Shown: piece after piece, positions 1 to 7,813 of the stretch
Layout: the number at the start of each line of letters is the position of its first letter
How positions within the stretch are numbered: the stretch's first letter is position 1
NCBI GenBank assembly: GCA_029289325.1
Contig: JARFTV010000001.1
Location: 1 to 33,451, forward strand
Direction: 5' to 3'
Source: Alphaproteobacteria bacterium
GTDB taxonomy: Bacteria; Pseudomonadota; Alphaproteobacteria; Rhodobacterales; Rhodobacteraceae
Length of the DNA: 33,451 bases
Notes under the pieces: model-generated
The model's input: the letters and a program-made list of their open reading frames with translations, nothing else
Database searches by the model: none
Told to the model about the DNA's origin: nothing
Program-made: the position numbers and the translations under genes

Positions 1-60
1 GCCGATGCGCCCAAACCGCCCGCATATCCCTTCTCTTCCTTCAATGTCAAAGAGCTATCC
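1..60 (-). promoter_or_regulatory. Probable rRNA-operon leader with boxA-like element
   Basis: Read on the minus strand, 56-41 is AGCTCTTTGACATTGA, which resembles the boxA antitermination element that precedes bacterial rRNA genes, followed by a purine-rich stretch and GATATGCGGGCGG running off the left edge. I recall similar strings ahead of rRNA genes in Rhodobacterales. The whole of 1-335 has no reading frame with protein-like composition. Inference: an rRNA operon transcribed leftward lies just outside the window. No rRNA sequence itself is visible here, so this stays tentative. Confidence 0.4.
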
Positions 61-190
61 CCAGACAAAAAACGTGTGACCCGCCAGATCCCTGGCGTAT
101 CCCCCGCGCCTTGCCTTCAGATGTTCCGAACCAGCTTCCGTTTCCGTCCGCTCCGTCCGCCACCGCCGCGTCCCCGCTTCGGTGAAGGGG

Positions 191-219
191 TATTTACGGA
201 CCACAGCCGAAACCCGCAA
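191..219 (-). promoter_or_regulatory. Possible sigma-70 promoter of the leftward leader
   Basis: On the minus strand TTGCGG (219-214) and TAAATA (196-191) are separated by exactly 17 bases and lie about 135 bases before the boxA-like element. The -10 match is poor (3 of 6), so only the spacing and position support it. The rest of 61-335 shows an A/T-richer patch around 230-300 and a GGACGGA-type short repeat at 125-180, but nothing I can assign. Confidence 0.25.
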
Positions 220-335
220 GAGGCAAAAAACAGATTCCGGCAAAAATTTTGGCAGGGGCGGAAATGGCCGCAAAATCTTGGGGTTGGCGAAAGATTAACC
301 ACAACTGACGCCCGTATCCCGCAACTTTGTGACTC

Positions 336-944
336 TCAGGATGCGAGGCGCGGCGTCGCCTTGCGGCGTGGCAGCAGACGGGCGGCCAGAAGCAGCGTCC
401 CAAGGGCGAGATAGACCAGAATCTCGGTGGTCCAGACCTTCGAAACCAGCGTCAGATGGGCCAGCCCGGCCAGAATCGCGGCGTAGGTCAAGCGGTGCAG
501 CCGGCCCCAGGCGACTGGCCCCATCCGCCGGATCGCAGCATTGGTCGAAGTCACCGCGAGGGGAATCATCGCCACGAATCCCAGCATGCCCAGCATCACA
601 TAGGGACGCTTCACCAGGTCAGCCGCCATCTCGGCCCAGCGCAGGCCCATGTCGAGCCAGATCCAGGCCACCAGATGCAGCGCGATATAGAAGAAGGACA
701 GCAGCCCAAGCGCGCGGCGGAACCGGATCAGGTTCAGGCCGATCCGCCGCAACGGCGTGATCGCCAGCGATGCAAGCAGGAACTGCAGGCCCAGCTCCCC
801 CAGCCGATGCTCTATCGCCTTCACCGGCTCGACCCCGAGGCCGCCGGTCGCAGCGCCCCAGATCAGGAACGCCAGTGGCACCAGGCCCAGCCCATAGACC
901 ACCCAGGTCGGCAGCCGTCTCGCAAGGCCGTTCAGCCGCTCCAT
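336..944 (-). CDS. msrQ: MsrQ, heme-binding membrane subunit of methionine sulfoxide reductase
   Basis: A 202-residue inner-membrane b-type heme protein of the MsrQ/YedZ family, which passes electrons from the cytoplasmic side or quinones to periplasmic MsrP. The protein has about six hydrophobic segments (for example residues 14-33, 45-62, 80-97, 118-135) and the conserved histidines in the 'ALHLVAWIWLD' and 'GRLHRLTY' stretches expected for heme ligation. The ATG at 944 is chosen over an in-frame TTG one codon earlier because ATG overlaps the msrP stop as TGATG, typical of translational coupling. It is the second gene of an msrP-msrQ operon, the normal arrangement. Identification is strong from length, topology and partner. 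Confidence 0.93.
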   Translation of the reverse strand: MERLNGLARRLPTWVVYGLGLVPLAFLIWGAATGGLGVEPVKAIEHRLGELGLQFLLASLAITPLRRIGLNLIRFRRALGLLSFFYIALHLVAWIWLDMGLRWAEMAADLVKRPYVMLGMLGFVAMIPLAVTSTNAAIRRMGPVAWGRLHRLTYAAILAGLAHLTLVSKVWTTEILVYLALGTLLLAARLLPRRKATPRLAS

Positions 945-1846
945 CAATAGTCGACCGCCAGGTCCTGGCCGGCGTAAAGGCTCGCGACCTCGGCCTCATA
1001 GCCGTTGAACATCAACGTATCCTCGCGTCCTGCGAAAAGTCCCGCTCCGACGCGGCGTTCGCTCGCCTGGCTCCAGCGCGGATGGTCTACCTTCGGGTTC
1101 ACATTGGCATAGAAGCCGTATTCCTGCGGCTGGAGCATGTTCCACGTCGTCGGCGGCATATCCGCGGTCAGGCTGATCCGCACGATCGACTTGATCGACT
1201 TGAACCCGTATTTCCACGGCACCACCAGCCGGATCGGCGCGCCATTCTGCTTCGGCATCTCCTCGCCATACAGTCCGGTGGCGAGGATCGTCAGCGGATG
1301 CATCGCCTCGTCCAGCCGCAGCCCCTCACGATAGGGCCACTGGATGAAGGGCGACGCCACGCCAGGCATCTCTTCGGGCCGGACCAGCGTCTCGAAAGCC
1401 ACGAACCTTGCCCCCGGCTGTACGCCCACCCGGTTCAGCAGGCCTGCAAGCTCGAACCCGATCCAGGGGATCACCATCGACCAGGCCTCGACGCAGCGGA
1501 AGCGATAGATGCGTTCCTCCAGCGGCTGCTCGCGGACCACATCGGCCAGGTCATAAGTGCCGGGGCGATCGACCAGCCCGTCGATCACGATCGACCAGGG
1601 ATCCGTGGTCAGCCCGCCGGCATGGCGCGCGGGATCGCCCTTGTCGGTGCCGAACTCATAGAAGTTGTTGTAGCTGGTGATCTCCTCGAAGGTGTTCGGC
1701 GCAAGGTCAGTGGAATAGCCGCTTGGCGCAGCCTCGATCCGGGCCAGCGCCGGGGTTGCTGCCAGCGCCGCCCCGCCAGCAATGAGCTGGCGCCGATTCA
1801 GCCAGAGCGATTTCGCGGTCACATCCGACCAACCAAGCCTGCGCAT
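944..1846 (-). CDS. msrP: MsrP, periplasmic molybdopterin methionine sulfoxide reductase
   Basis: A 300-residue molybdoenzyme (YedY/MsrP, sulfite-oxidase fold) that reduces methionine sulfoxide in periplasmic proteins. A twin-arginine signal '[20 protein letters not shown]' near residue 16 shows Tat export with cofactor already bound. The Mo-ligating cysteine is in 'FRCVEAW', and the cofactor-binding tract '[21 protein letters not shown]' is intact apart from normal variation. The open frame extends to 1954, but the ATG at 1846 has a GGAGG five bases upstream and fits the family start, so 1846 is chosen. It is followed directly by msrQ. No stress promoter of the EcfG type is seen upstream. 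Confidence 0.93.
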   Translation of the reverse strand: MRRLGWSDVTAKSLWLNRRQLIAGGAALAATPALARIEAAPSGYSTDLAPNTFEEITSYNNFYEFGTDKGDPARHAGGLTTDPWSIVIDGLVDRPGTYDLADVVREQPLEERIYRFRCVEAWSMVIPWIGFELAGLLNRVGVQPGARFVAFETLVRPEEMPGVASPFIQWPYREGLRLDEAMHPLTILATGLYGEEMPKQNGAPIRLVVPWKYGFKSIKSIVRISLTADMPPTTWNMLQPQEYGFYANVNPKVDHPRWSQASERRVGAGLFAGREDTLMFNGYEAEVASLYAGQDLAVDY

Positions 1847-2047
1847 CCTGTCCTCCATCCCTTTTGCCAGACATGTGCCGATCACGCGGAAAGGCAAAGC
1901 CGGGCCGCTCACGTCTGCGGGACGGGACTGTAACACGCCGACCCCGGCGATCACCGGCTTTCACATCCATTTGACTTGAACGCACGGAAGGCCGGGGCTT
2001 AGTGCGCGCCGCCCGCCAGGCAAGGGTATCCCACGGATATCTTTGAG

Positions 2048-2077
2048 TGATCCGTCGCCGGGGCTGATCCATATATC
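2048..2077 (+). promoter_or_regulatory. TGATCC direct repeat in fasciclin promoter region
   Basis: TGATCC occurs at 2048-2053 and again at 2065-2070, followed by ATATATC at 2071-2077 and the start codon 42 bases later. TGATC is the -35 element recognised by the singlet-oxygen sigma factor RpoE in Rhodobacter, whose -10 is TAA-like; here the -10 position reads ATATA, a poor match. It could instead be an operator or coincidence. Confidence 0.25.
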
Positions 2078-2118
2078 GCCACGCCAATGACGGCATACCG
2101 ATCAAGAGGAGTGACCCT

Positions 2119-2604
2119 ATGATCCGCAGAACCTTTCTTGCGCTGACCGCCGCCACCACCTTCGCCATGCCTGCTTTCGCGGGCGGCCACTCGAAGGACA
2201 TCGTCGACACCGCCGTCGCCGCGGGTTCGTTCACCACGCTGGCCGCCGCCCTCGAAGCCGCGGGGCTGGTCGAGACGCTGAAGGGCGAAGGCCCGTTCAC
2301 CGTCTTTGCGCCGACTGACGCCGCCTTCGCCGCCCTGCCCGAGGGAACCGTCGATGAGCTGCTGAAGCCCGAGAACAAGGACCAGCTCGTTGCCGTCCTG
2401 ACCTACCACGTCGTTCCCGGCAAGGTCATGTCGACCGACCTGAGCGAGGGCATGACCGCCGCGACCGTGCAGGGCGCGGACATCACCATCACGCTCGACG
2501 GCGGGCCGAAGGTGAACGGCGCCGTGATCTCGGGCCCGGATGTCGAAGCGTCCAACGGCGTCATCCACGTCATCGACGCGGTCATCCTGCCGCCGGAAGG
2601 CTGA
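2119..2604 (+). CDS. Secreted fasciclin (FAS1) domain protein
   Basis: A 161-residue exported protein: a signal peptide (residues 1-21, cleavage near AFA-GG) followed by one complete FAS1/beta-Ig-H3 domain. The two hallmark stretches are visible, '[17 protein letters not shown]' (H1) and 'YHVVPGKV' (H2), and the domain ends with '[14 protein letters not shown]'. FAS1 domains act in adhesion or as stress-associated periplasmic proteins; small one-domain versions are common in Rhodobacterales and, from memory, one is induced by singlet oxygen in Rhodobacter sphaeroides. A good ribosome site, AAGAGGAG, lies about 9 bases upstream. It stands alone, divergent from msrPQ and closed by its own hairpin. 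Confidence 0.9.
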   Translation: MIRRTFLALTAATTFAMPAFAGGHSKDIVDTAVAAGSFTTLAAALEAAGLVETLKGEGPFTVFAPTDAAFAALPEGTVDELLKPENKDQLVAVLTYHVVPGKVMSTDLSEGMTAATVQGADITITLDGGPKVNGAVISGPDVEASNGVIHVIDAVILPPEG

Positions 2605-2612
2605 TGACCCAA

Positions 2613-2635
2613 GGGCGGGGGTCATCCCCCCGCCC
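2613..2635 (+). terminator. Hairpin terminator after fasciclin gene
   Basis: GGGCGGGGG pairs perfectly with CCCCCGCCC around a TCATC loop, 9 bases after the fasciclin stop. There is no T run, so it may stabilise the 3' end rather than be a strong intrinsic terminator. Confidence 0.6.
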
Positions 2636-2644
2636 GCTCCCCAG

Positions 2645-2669
2645 GGAACCCGCGTTTCCCCACGGCGTT
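2645..2669 (+). promoter_or_regulatory. EcfG-type stress promoter (exact match)
   Basis: GGAAC (2645-2649), 16-base spacer, CGTT (2666-2669): an exact fit to the alphaproteobacterial EcfG consensus. It lies 44 bases before the start of the exported protein gene at 2714, in the right orientation. Confidence 0.7.
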
Positions 2670-2713
2670 AAGTCTCCGTATTGCCAAAACGGCATCTGTA
2701 AATGGAGACAACC

Positions 2714-3199
2714 ATGTTCCGCATGAAAACCCTTGCTGCGACCGCGCTGGCCGGCGTCCTCGCGACCTCGGCCTTTGGCGCGGTGGATGCGATCAAGAAG
2801 ATCGACGTCAGCGCTGACCTTACCGCGCTGAACAACGAACAGGCCGCGAGCTTCTGGGCGAATCTGGAAACCGACCTCGAGAATGCCATCGCCGCCCGCG
2901 TGACGGACCGGATCGCGAATGACGGCGCCGAGATCATCGTCGATATCCGCGAGGTCGAGCTGGCCACCGCCTTCGAACGTGAGCTGAACATGGGCGATGC
3001 GGTGCTGGTGGGTCAGGTGAACATCAAGGATGACACCGACCACCCCAACAACGACGCCTATGAACTGACCGTGACGCTGGAAACGGCGCAGATCATCGTG
3101 CCGGAAGGGGCCGTGATCGTGCTGTCCACCGACACCACCGGCGCCTACAACCGCCTGATCGAGGCTTTTGCCGACGGTGTCGTGTCGCGACTGAAGTAA
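2714..3199 (+). CDS. Exported protein of unknown function, probable stress-induced
   Basis: A 161-residue protein with a signal peptide (residues 1-26, Ala-rich, cleavage near AFG-AV) and a mature part of mixed alpha/beta character with no cysteines, ending 'AFADGVVSRLK'. I do not recognise the family. The start at 2714 is preferred to an ATG at 2702 because GGAG lies 6 bases in front of it. The exact EcfG-type promoter upstream is the only functional clue and suggests a periplasmic or outer-envelope role in the general stress response. It is a single gene, flanked on both sides by hairpins. Confidence 0.8.
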   Translation: MFRMKTLAATALAGVLATSAFGAVDAIKKIDVSADLTALNNEQAASFWANLETDLENAIAARVTDRIANDGAEIIVDIREVELATAFERELNMGDAVLVGQVNIKDDTDHPNNDAYELTVTLETAQIIVPEGAVIVLSTDTTGAYNRLIEAFADGVVSRLK

Positions 3200-3206
3200 C
3201 CGTCCA

Positions 3207-3232
3207 GCGGCCGCGCCCGATGGCGCGGCCGC
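3207..3232 (+). terminator. Perfect 11-bp hairpin terminator
   Basis: GCGGCCGCGCC and GGCGCGGCCGC pair perfectly around a CGAT loop, 8 bases after the stop of the exported protein gene. The stem is very stable; no T run follows. Confidence 0.65.
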
Positions 3233-3392
3233 CGCTCGCGCCGCGTCCCTTTGACGCGACCCGCACCTTGCGATTGCATCTGGTTGACTGTTTTCGCCGG
3301 ATCGGGGAGTTTCAGGGTCCGAGCCGGCCAGAAGGGTCAGGTCAGATGACGAGCGTGCTACCCAACCGCCCCATTTTGTCCGGCCCGCCGTG

Positions 3393-5015
3393 ATGGCGCG
3401 TCGGGTCGCGCCACTTTCCGTGCTGGTGTTTCTTGCTGCGTCGGCCTTCGGGGTCGGGCTGGTCTGGGCCGTCTGGGTGGTCGAGACCCAGCGCATCCGC
3501 AGCAGCTTCCAGACCACCGCCGACATCGTCGTCGACAGGGTGGTCTCGCGGCTGGAAAAGCACGTGGTCCTCCTGCAGGCAACCCGCGGTTTCCTTGCCG
3601 CCCACGGGGGCGAGCTTGACCGCCTGGCCTTCGACCGCTTCCTTTCGACCATCGACCTCGCCCATGCACTGGGCGGTGTGCAGGGCGTAGGCTTCGCCCG
3701 CATGATTCCCGCCACGGCCGCCGCCGAGACCGAGGCCGAAATCGAGGTTCGCTACCGCATCGACACCGAGATCCGCCCTGCCACGACCGAGCCTTGGCGC
3801 ACTCCCATCGTGATGATCGGCCCGGTCACCGACCGCAACCTCGCCGCACTCGGTTTTGACATGTACGCCGAGACGACCCGCCGCAACGCGATGGATCGCG
3901 CCATCGCCAGCGGCCTGCCGCAAATGAGCGGGCCCGTCGAACTGGTGCAGGAAATCACGCTCGACAAGCAGACGGGCTTCCTCGTCTACCTTGCCTTCGG
4001 GGACACCACTGTGCCGCCCGTGACCGGCTTCGTCTACGCCCCCTTCCGCGGCGGCGACCTTGTACGCGCGGCTTTGGCAGAAGGCCCGGCGCTTCGTGTT
4101 TCTGTCACCGTGGTCGACACCGGCGCGCCGGACCAGCCAATCTATTCCAGCCATGAAAATCTCGACCCGGACGGGCTGACCCTTTCGCAGACCGTCGAAC
4201 TGGTCGGACGGCAATGGCGCTTCACCATCCGCGAGATTTCCCCCTCCTCCCCCTATCGGCGCCATCTGGGCAGCATCCTCGTCGGCCTGATCTCGCTCCT
4301 CTTCGCAGGCGCGGCCGCGGCCGCCGTGAATGCCCGGATGCATGAGGCCGAACAGGCCCGCGCCCTCGCTGCCGCCGCCGCGCGCGACGCGGATTATCGC
4401 GGGCTTCTGCTCAGCGAGATGAAGCACCGGATCAAGAACCACATCGCCCGCATCCAGTCGATCGCCCGCCAAAGCGCGCGGGGGGCAAGCGACGTGAAGA
4501 GCTTTGCCGAAACCTTCGACGCCCGCCTCCAGGCCATGGCCGCGGTGCAGGAAATCCTTGCCGGCACCACCCTGCCCCAGGCCGAGGTCCGGGCGATCCT
4601 GCGAACGGAACTGCGCCAGTGCTTCGACGGCGACGAGGTTGACCAGGTGCTGGACGGCCCCACGGTGATCCTGGACGAACGGCAGGCCCATGCCTTCGCC
4701 ATCGTCGCGCATGAACTCGTGACCAATGCGATGAAATATGGCGGGCTTTCCCCCAATGGCGAGGGCCTGCGCATCCTCTGGACCCTCACGGGCGGACCGG
4801 GCGCGGGGACGTGTCTTGTGGTCGACTGGCAAGAGAGCTTCGACAGCACCGGCGACGATACGACCCGCGCCGCCGGCTTCGGCTCGCGCCTGATCGACGC
4901 CAGCCTGAAGGGTGAGCTTTCCGGCACCCTGACCCGCACCTACCATGAGCGGGGTCTTTCGATCCGGCTGGAGTTTCCGCTGCCGCCCAAGTCCACAACC
5001 CGCGCCGCGCATTAG
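3393..5015 (+). CDS. CHASE-domain membrane histidine kinase, HWE/HisKA_2 type
   Basis: A 540-residue sensor kinase. Order: membrane helix at residues 7-29; periplasmic CHASE sensor about 65-270, recognisable by 'NLAALGFDMYAETTRRNAM' and 'QTGFLVYLAF'; second helix about 288-310; short linker; H-box 'EMKHRIKNHIARIQSIARQ' with phospho-acceptor His345; N-box 'HELVTNAMKYGG' with Asn445; glycine box 'GFGSRLI'. The H-box and 'WQE' element place it in the HWE/HisKA_2 class, whose members are the usual upstream kinases of PhyR in alphaproteobacteria. It has no receiver of its own. Inference: it may feed the PhyR switch encoded 3 kb away. Start: ATG at 3393 rather than the adjacent GTG at 3390; neither has a clear ribosome site. 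Confidence 0.88.
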   Translation: MARRVAPLSVLVFLAASAFGVGLVWAVWVVETQRIRSSFQTTADIVVDRVVSRLEKHVVLLQATRGFLAAHGGELDRLAFDRFLSTIDLAHALGGVQGVGFARMIPATAAAETEAEIEVRYRIDTEIRPATTEPWRTPIVMIGPVTDRNLAALGFDMYAETTRRNAMDRAIASGLPQMSGPVELVQEITLDKQTGFLVYLAFGDTTVPPVTGFVYAPFRGGDLVRAALAEGPALRVSVTVVDTGAPDQPIYSSHENLDPDGLTLSQTVELVGRQWRFTIREISPSSPYRRHLGSILVGLISLLFAGAAAAAVNARMHEAEQARALAAAAARDADYRGLLLSEMKHRIKNHIARIQSIARQSARGASDVKSFAETFDARLQAMAAVQEILAGTTLPQAEVRAILRTELRQCFDGDEVDQVLDGPTVILDERQAHAFAIVAHELVTNAMKYGGLSPNGEGLRILWTLTGGPGAGTCLVVDWQESFDSTGDDTTRAAGFGSRLIDASLKGELSGTLTRTYHERGLSIRLEFPLPPKSTTRAAH

Positions 5016-5018
5016 AAA

Positions 5019-5042
5019 GGCCCGCGCCGGATGGCGCGGGCC
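5019..5042. terminator. Bidirectional terminator between convergent genes
   Basis: GGCCCGCGCC and GGCGCGGGCC form a perfect 10-bp stem around GGAT, flanked by AGAAA on the left and CCTTCTTT on the right. It separates the kinase gene (plus) from the PRC-barrel gene (minus). Confidence 0.75.
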
Positions 5043-5065
5043 CCCTTCTTTGCAGTCGTCCCGCC

Positions 5066-6058
5066 TTACATCTGGTGTTCCGGCAGGGCTTCCAGCTCTT
5101 CCTTGGACATGTCGACCCAGATCGCCACATCCCCGGCACCGCCTTGGGCGACGGTCAGACGGTCCAGCGGGATCGCAACCGACCGGGCACCGATGCCCAG
5201 GAACCCGCCAACATCAAGGATCACGTCAGTAACCTGCCCGTCGCCGGTCAGCACCAGATCCGAGATCTCGGCAATCGAGGAATCGTTCATGTCGCGGACA
5301 TTCGCGCCGGTCAGCATCTCGGCGGTCAGAACCGTGCGGTCGACCGAGGTATACCCTTCCGGCAGGGTCATCGTGCCACGGGCGCCGGCATCGACATCCG
5401 CCGCCACGGTGCCGTCAGCGGGCAGGGTGGCGTCGGCGTCGGCGTTGGCGTTGGCGTCAGCCTGGGCCTGCGCATCCGCCTGGGCCTGCGCATCGATCTC
5501 GGCCTGGGTCTGAGCGGTCGCGGCATCGTCCGTCACCACGACTTCGCCGGTAGCGCCATCGGTGGCTGCGGCGCCATCCGTCATCGCCCCTTCGCCGGTC
5601 GTGGCGTCAGTCTGGACTTCCGCCCGGGTATCCTGACCCGGCATCACCCATTCCGGCGCGGTGTCCAGCGAGGCGCGGTCGGCCTGCATCACCAGGAACC
5701 AGTCGTCTGCATCCGTCGCGTCATCCTGGACAAAGCGCAGCGCGGCCATGTCGACGGCAACCTGGCGCTCGCCGATCCCAAGGAACCCGCCGATATCGAC
5801 CAGCACCGCATCCACGGTGCCGTCGCGGCCGATCACAAGGTCATTCACCTCGCCGATGTCGTTCCAGCCTTCCTGCACGCCCGCATAGCCTTCGGCATCC
5901 ACGGCAGCCTCACTGGCATAGATCCGCGCGCCGATCAGGTCCGAGGCGGTCACCGAAGGGCCGGCGGCCTCGGTCTGGAACATCGTATTGGCGTCCTGGG
6001 CCAGTGCCGGAGCAGCAAGGCCCGCCATGATGGCAGTGGTCATGAGCAGCGTTTTCAC
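5066..6058 (-). CDS. Exported protein with two PRC-barrel domains
   Basis: A 330-residue protein with a signal peptide (residues 1-20, cleavage ALA-QD) and two PRC-barrel domains, about residues 37-125 and 243-318. Each contains the same signature 'DIGGFLGIG' or 'DVGGFLGIG' after a DLV(I/L) strand, so the domains are an internal duplication. Between them lies an acidic, Ala/Asp/Gln-rich linker of about 90 residues, partly repetitive. PRC-barrels bind proteins, RNA or the photosynthetic reaction centre; exported double-barrel forms in alphaproteobacteria are of unknown function. GTG start with CAGGAGA 8 bases before it. An exact EcfG-type promoter lies 59 bases upstream, so it is probably a general-stress gene. 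Confidence 0.87.
   Translation of the reverse strand: MKTLLMTTAIMAGLAAPALAQDANTMFQTEAAGPSVTASDLIGARIYASEAAVDAEGYAGVQEGWNDIGEVNDLVIGRDGTVDAVLVDIGGFLGIGERQVAVDMAALRFVQDDATDADDWFLVMQADRASLDTAPEWVMPGQDTRAEVQTDATTGEGAMTDGAAATDGATGEVVVTDDAATAQTQAEIDAQAQADAQAQADANANADADATLPADGTVAADVDAGARGTMTLPEGYTSVDRTVLTAEMLTGANVRDMNDSSIAEISDLVLTGDGQVTDVILDVGGFLGIGARSVAIPLDRLTVAQGGAGDVAIWVDMSKEELEALPEHQM
5429..5505 (-). repeat. Coding micro-repeat in PRC-barrel linker
   Basis: A run of near-identical GCC-CAG-GCC and GAC-GCC-AAC codons encodes the alternating AQADAQAQADANANADADA linker. Imperfect CCTGGGCCTGCGCAT units occur twice on the plus strand (5461-5475 and 5479-5493). Such tracts can change length by slippage. 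Confidence 0.7.
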
Positions 6059-6116
6059 GGGACTCTCCTGTGTATCTCAAGGTGGTGCGACGCCCCCGGC
6101 GCCGCTTGCCCGGATC

Positions 6117-6141
6117 AACGTGGTGCATGGGGGCGAGTTCC
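6117..6141 (-). promoter_or_regulatory. EcfG-type stress promoter (exact match)
   Basis: On the minus strand GGAAC (6141-6137), 16 bases, CGTT (6120-6117). It points at the PRC-barrel gene, whose start is 59 bases downstream. Confidence 0.72.
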
Positions 6142-6178
6142 GGCGACGGGCACGCCCTGCGCGGGAATCCGCCGGGGG

Positions 6179-7774
6179 TCAGACCATCTCGTCGGGAACG
6201 AGGGGGAAGGCACGGCCGAAAGCCTCGGCCGATTTCTGGTCATAGGGCAGGATGAAGCCACGCCGGCGGGCGGGTGCCAGCTTCGCGTTGCGCGTCGCCA
6301 ACCGCCACCAGGCCAGCAGCGCGCGGTCCGGGTCAAAGAAATCCGCCCCGGCGTCCTGGGGCAGCCAATGCTCCATCAGCCGCCGCCGCAGCGCCGTTAC
6401 CGCCTCGGGCCGTTCGATCACCAGCCCCGCCTCGGTATCCCAACGCAACGAACGCCCGTTCAGGTTCGCCGACGAGACGATGGCCCGGCGGTCATCAAAG
6501 ATGCTGACCTTGGCATGGATATAGACCAGTTCTGCCCCGCGCAGCTGCGCCCGCCCCCGCGCACGGCTGCGCCGGGGTTGCGCTGCCCCGCCGATGAACA
6601 GCCGCCGCCCGAAACCCCGCCGCAGGATGCGCAGGGCCCGCGACTGCAGGAACTCGCCCAATCGCGCGTCAAGTCCGGTGGATCCCTCGAAGGCCACGTC
6701 GTCCGGGGCGGCCGGCAGGATCAGGATCATCTGCAGCCGCGGATTGCGCCGGGCCGCATGCGCCAGATGGCGGGCCAGGCGGCGGTCGCGGAAATACTGG
6801 GTCTCGACATAGATCAGTCGCTCGGCCTTATCGATCCCCGCGTGGTGCGCGGCGTCGATCTCGGTCACCAGCGGCTCGGGCGCGATGTGGCGCCCTGCCC
6901 AGCGCCGATGCCGCCGCGACAGCGTGCGAACCAGCCGCAATCCCTCGCGGTCCGGCGCCTGCGACAAGGGTTCGGCCTTTCCCGCGACGGCGGCGAGGAA
7001 GCTCTCCAGATGCGCCTGCGCATCCGCCGCCACCGGACCCTCGACCATCAGCTGGACGTCATGCCAGGTCTCATGGCCCGGCTGGTGATGTTCAGGCGTG
7101 TCGTAGAACCGTTCGTCCAGATCCAGCCCGCCGATATACAGCCGACGCCGGTCGAATACGGCCAGTTTCTGGTGGTGGGTGGCCGGGAAAAGCAGCGGCA
7201 TGGCCAGGAAGCGCGGGCGGGGGCGAACCTCTGCAGGCGAGGTCAGCAGGCTGCGCACCCCCGGCATCTCGCGCAGGGCCGCCCGGCGCTGCGCAGGCAA
7301 CAGGCGGCACAGCCACCGGCTCACCCGTGCCAGTCGCGCCCGGACCAACGGCCAGAACAGCAGCCGCGGGCCGATCCCGACCACCGCCGAATGCATCGCC
7401 GGGATCACCTGCAACCGCGCCTGCGGCCCGGCAAGATCAGCCGCAGCCCAGAACATCCGCACTGCCCGCCAGGTCGCGCGATGCAGCCGGGGACGCGCCA
7501 CGGGGTCGAAATCCGACAGGATCAGCGTCAGCTTGACCCCCCGCCGCAGCGTATGGATCACCAGGTCGAACCAGGTCTGCCCCACCGCCAACCCCTCGGG
7601 CGAGCGCAGCCGGGTCTTCAGGTCAAAGACCCGGAAACCCGCGATGATCTCGGCCTCGGCCGCAAGGAAGGCCCGCTCCAGCGCGGGATAGGCCTCGCCA
7701 GCGGTGACCAGCACCTGCAGCCCGTCGGCTTCGGTCGGCGGACGCGGAGGGGGATCGGCATCTGGCACGTGCAC
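6179..7774 (-). CDS. Phospholipase D-like protein with two HKD motifs
   Basis: A 531-residue member of the phospholipase D superfamily (cardiolipin synthase-like group). Both catalytic HxKxxxxD motifs are present: 'HHQKLAVFDRRRLYIGG' near residue 200 and 'HAKVSIFDDRRAIVSSANLNGRS' near residue 415, each followed by the usual G/N-G-S element. There is no signal peptide; a hydrophobic patch around residues 120-150 may touch the membrane. Likely activity is transphosphatidylation or phosphodiester hydrolysis; the substrate cannot be told from sequence. Start is a GTG at 7774, with only a weak ribosome site, 39 bases after the phyR stop, so co-transcription with phyR is likely, placing it downstream of the stress regulator. 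Confidence 0.85.
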   Translation of the reverse strand: MHVPDADPPPRPPTEADGLQVLVTAGEAYPALERAFLAAEAEIIAGFRVFDLKTRLRSPEGLAVGQTWFDLVIHTLRRGVKLTLILSDFDPVARPRLHRATWRAVRMFWAAADLAGPQARLQVIPAMHSAVVGIGPRLLFWPLVRARLARVSRWLCRLLPAQRRAALREMPGVRSLLTSPAEVRPRPRFLAMPLLFPATHHQKLAVFDRRRLYIGGLDLDERFYDTPEHHQPGHETWHDVQLMVEGPVAADAQAHLESFLAAVAGKAEPLSQAPDREGLRLVRTLSRRHRRWAGRHIAPEPLVTEIDAAHHAGIDKAERLIYVETQYFRDRRLARHLAHAARRNPRLQMILILPAAPDDVAFEGSTGLDARLGEFLQSRALRILRRGFGRRLFIGGAAQPRRSRARGRAQLRGAELVYIHAKVSIFDDRRAIVSSANLNGRSLRWDTEAGLVIERPEAVTALRRRLMEHWLPQDAGADFFDPDRALLAWWRLATRNAKLAPARRRGFILPYDQKSAEAFGRAFPLVPDEMV

Positions 7775-7813
7775 CCGCCAAGGATCATGCCCCCGCCCCG
7801 CACCCCCGAAGGG

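Noticed and set aside
5429-5505. Tandem repeats as a possible CRISPR or mobile repeat.
   Set aside because: The units are short, contiguous, and in frame within a coding linker; there are no spacers.
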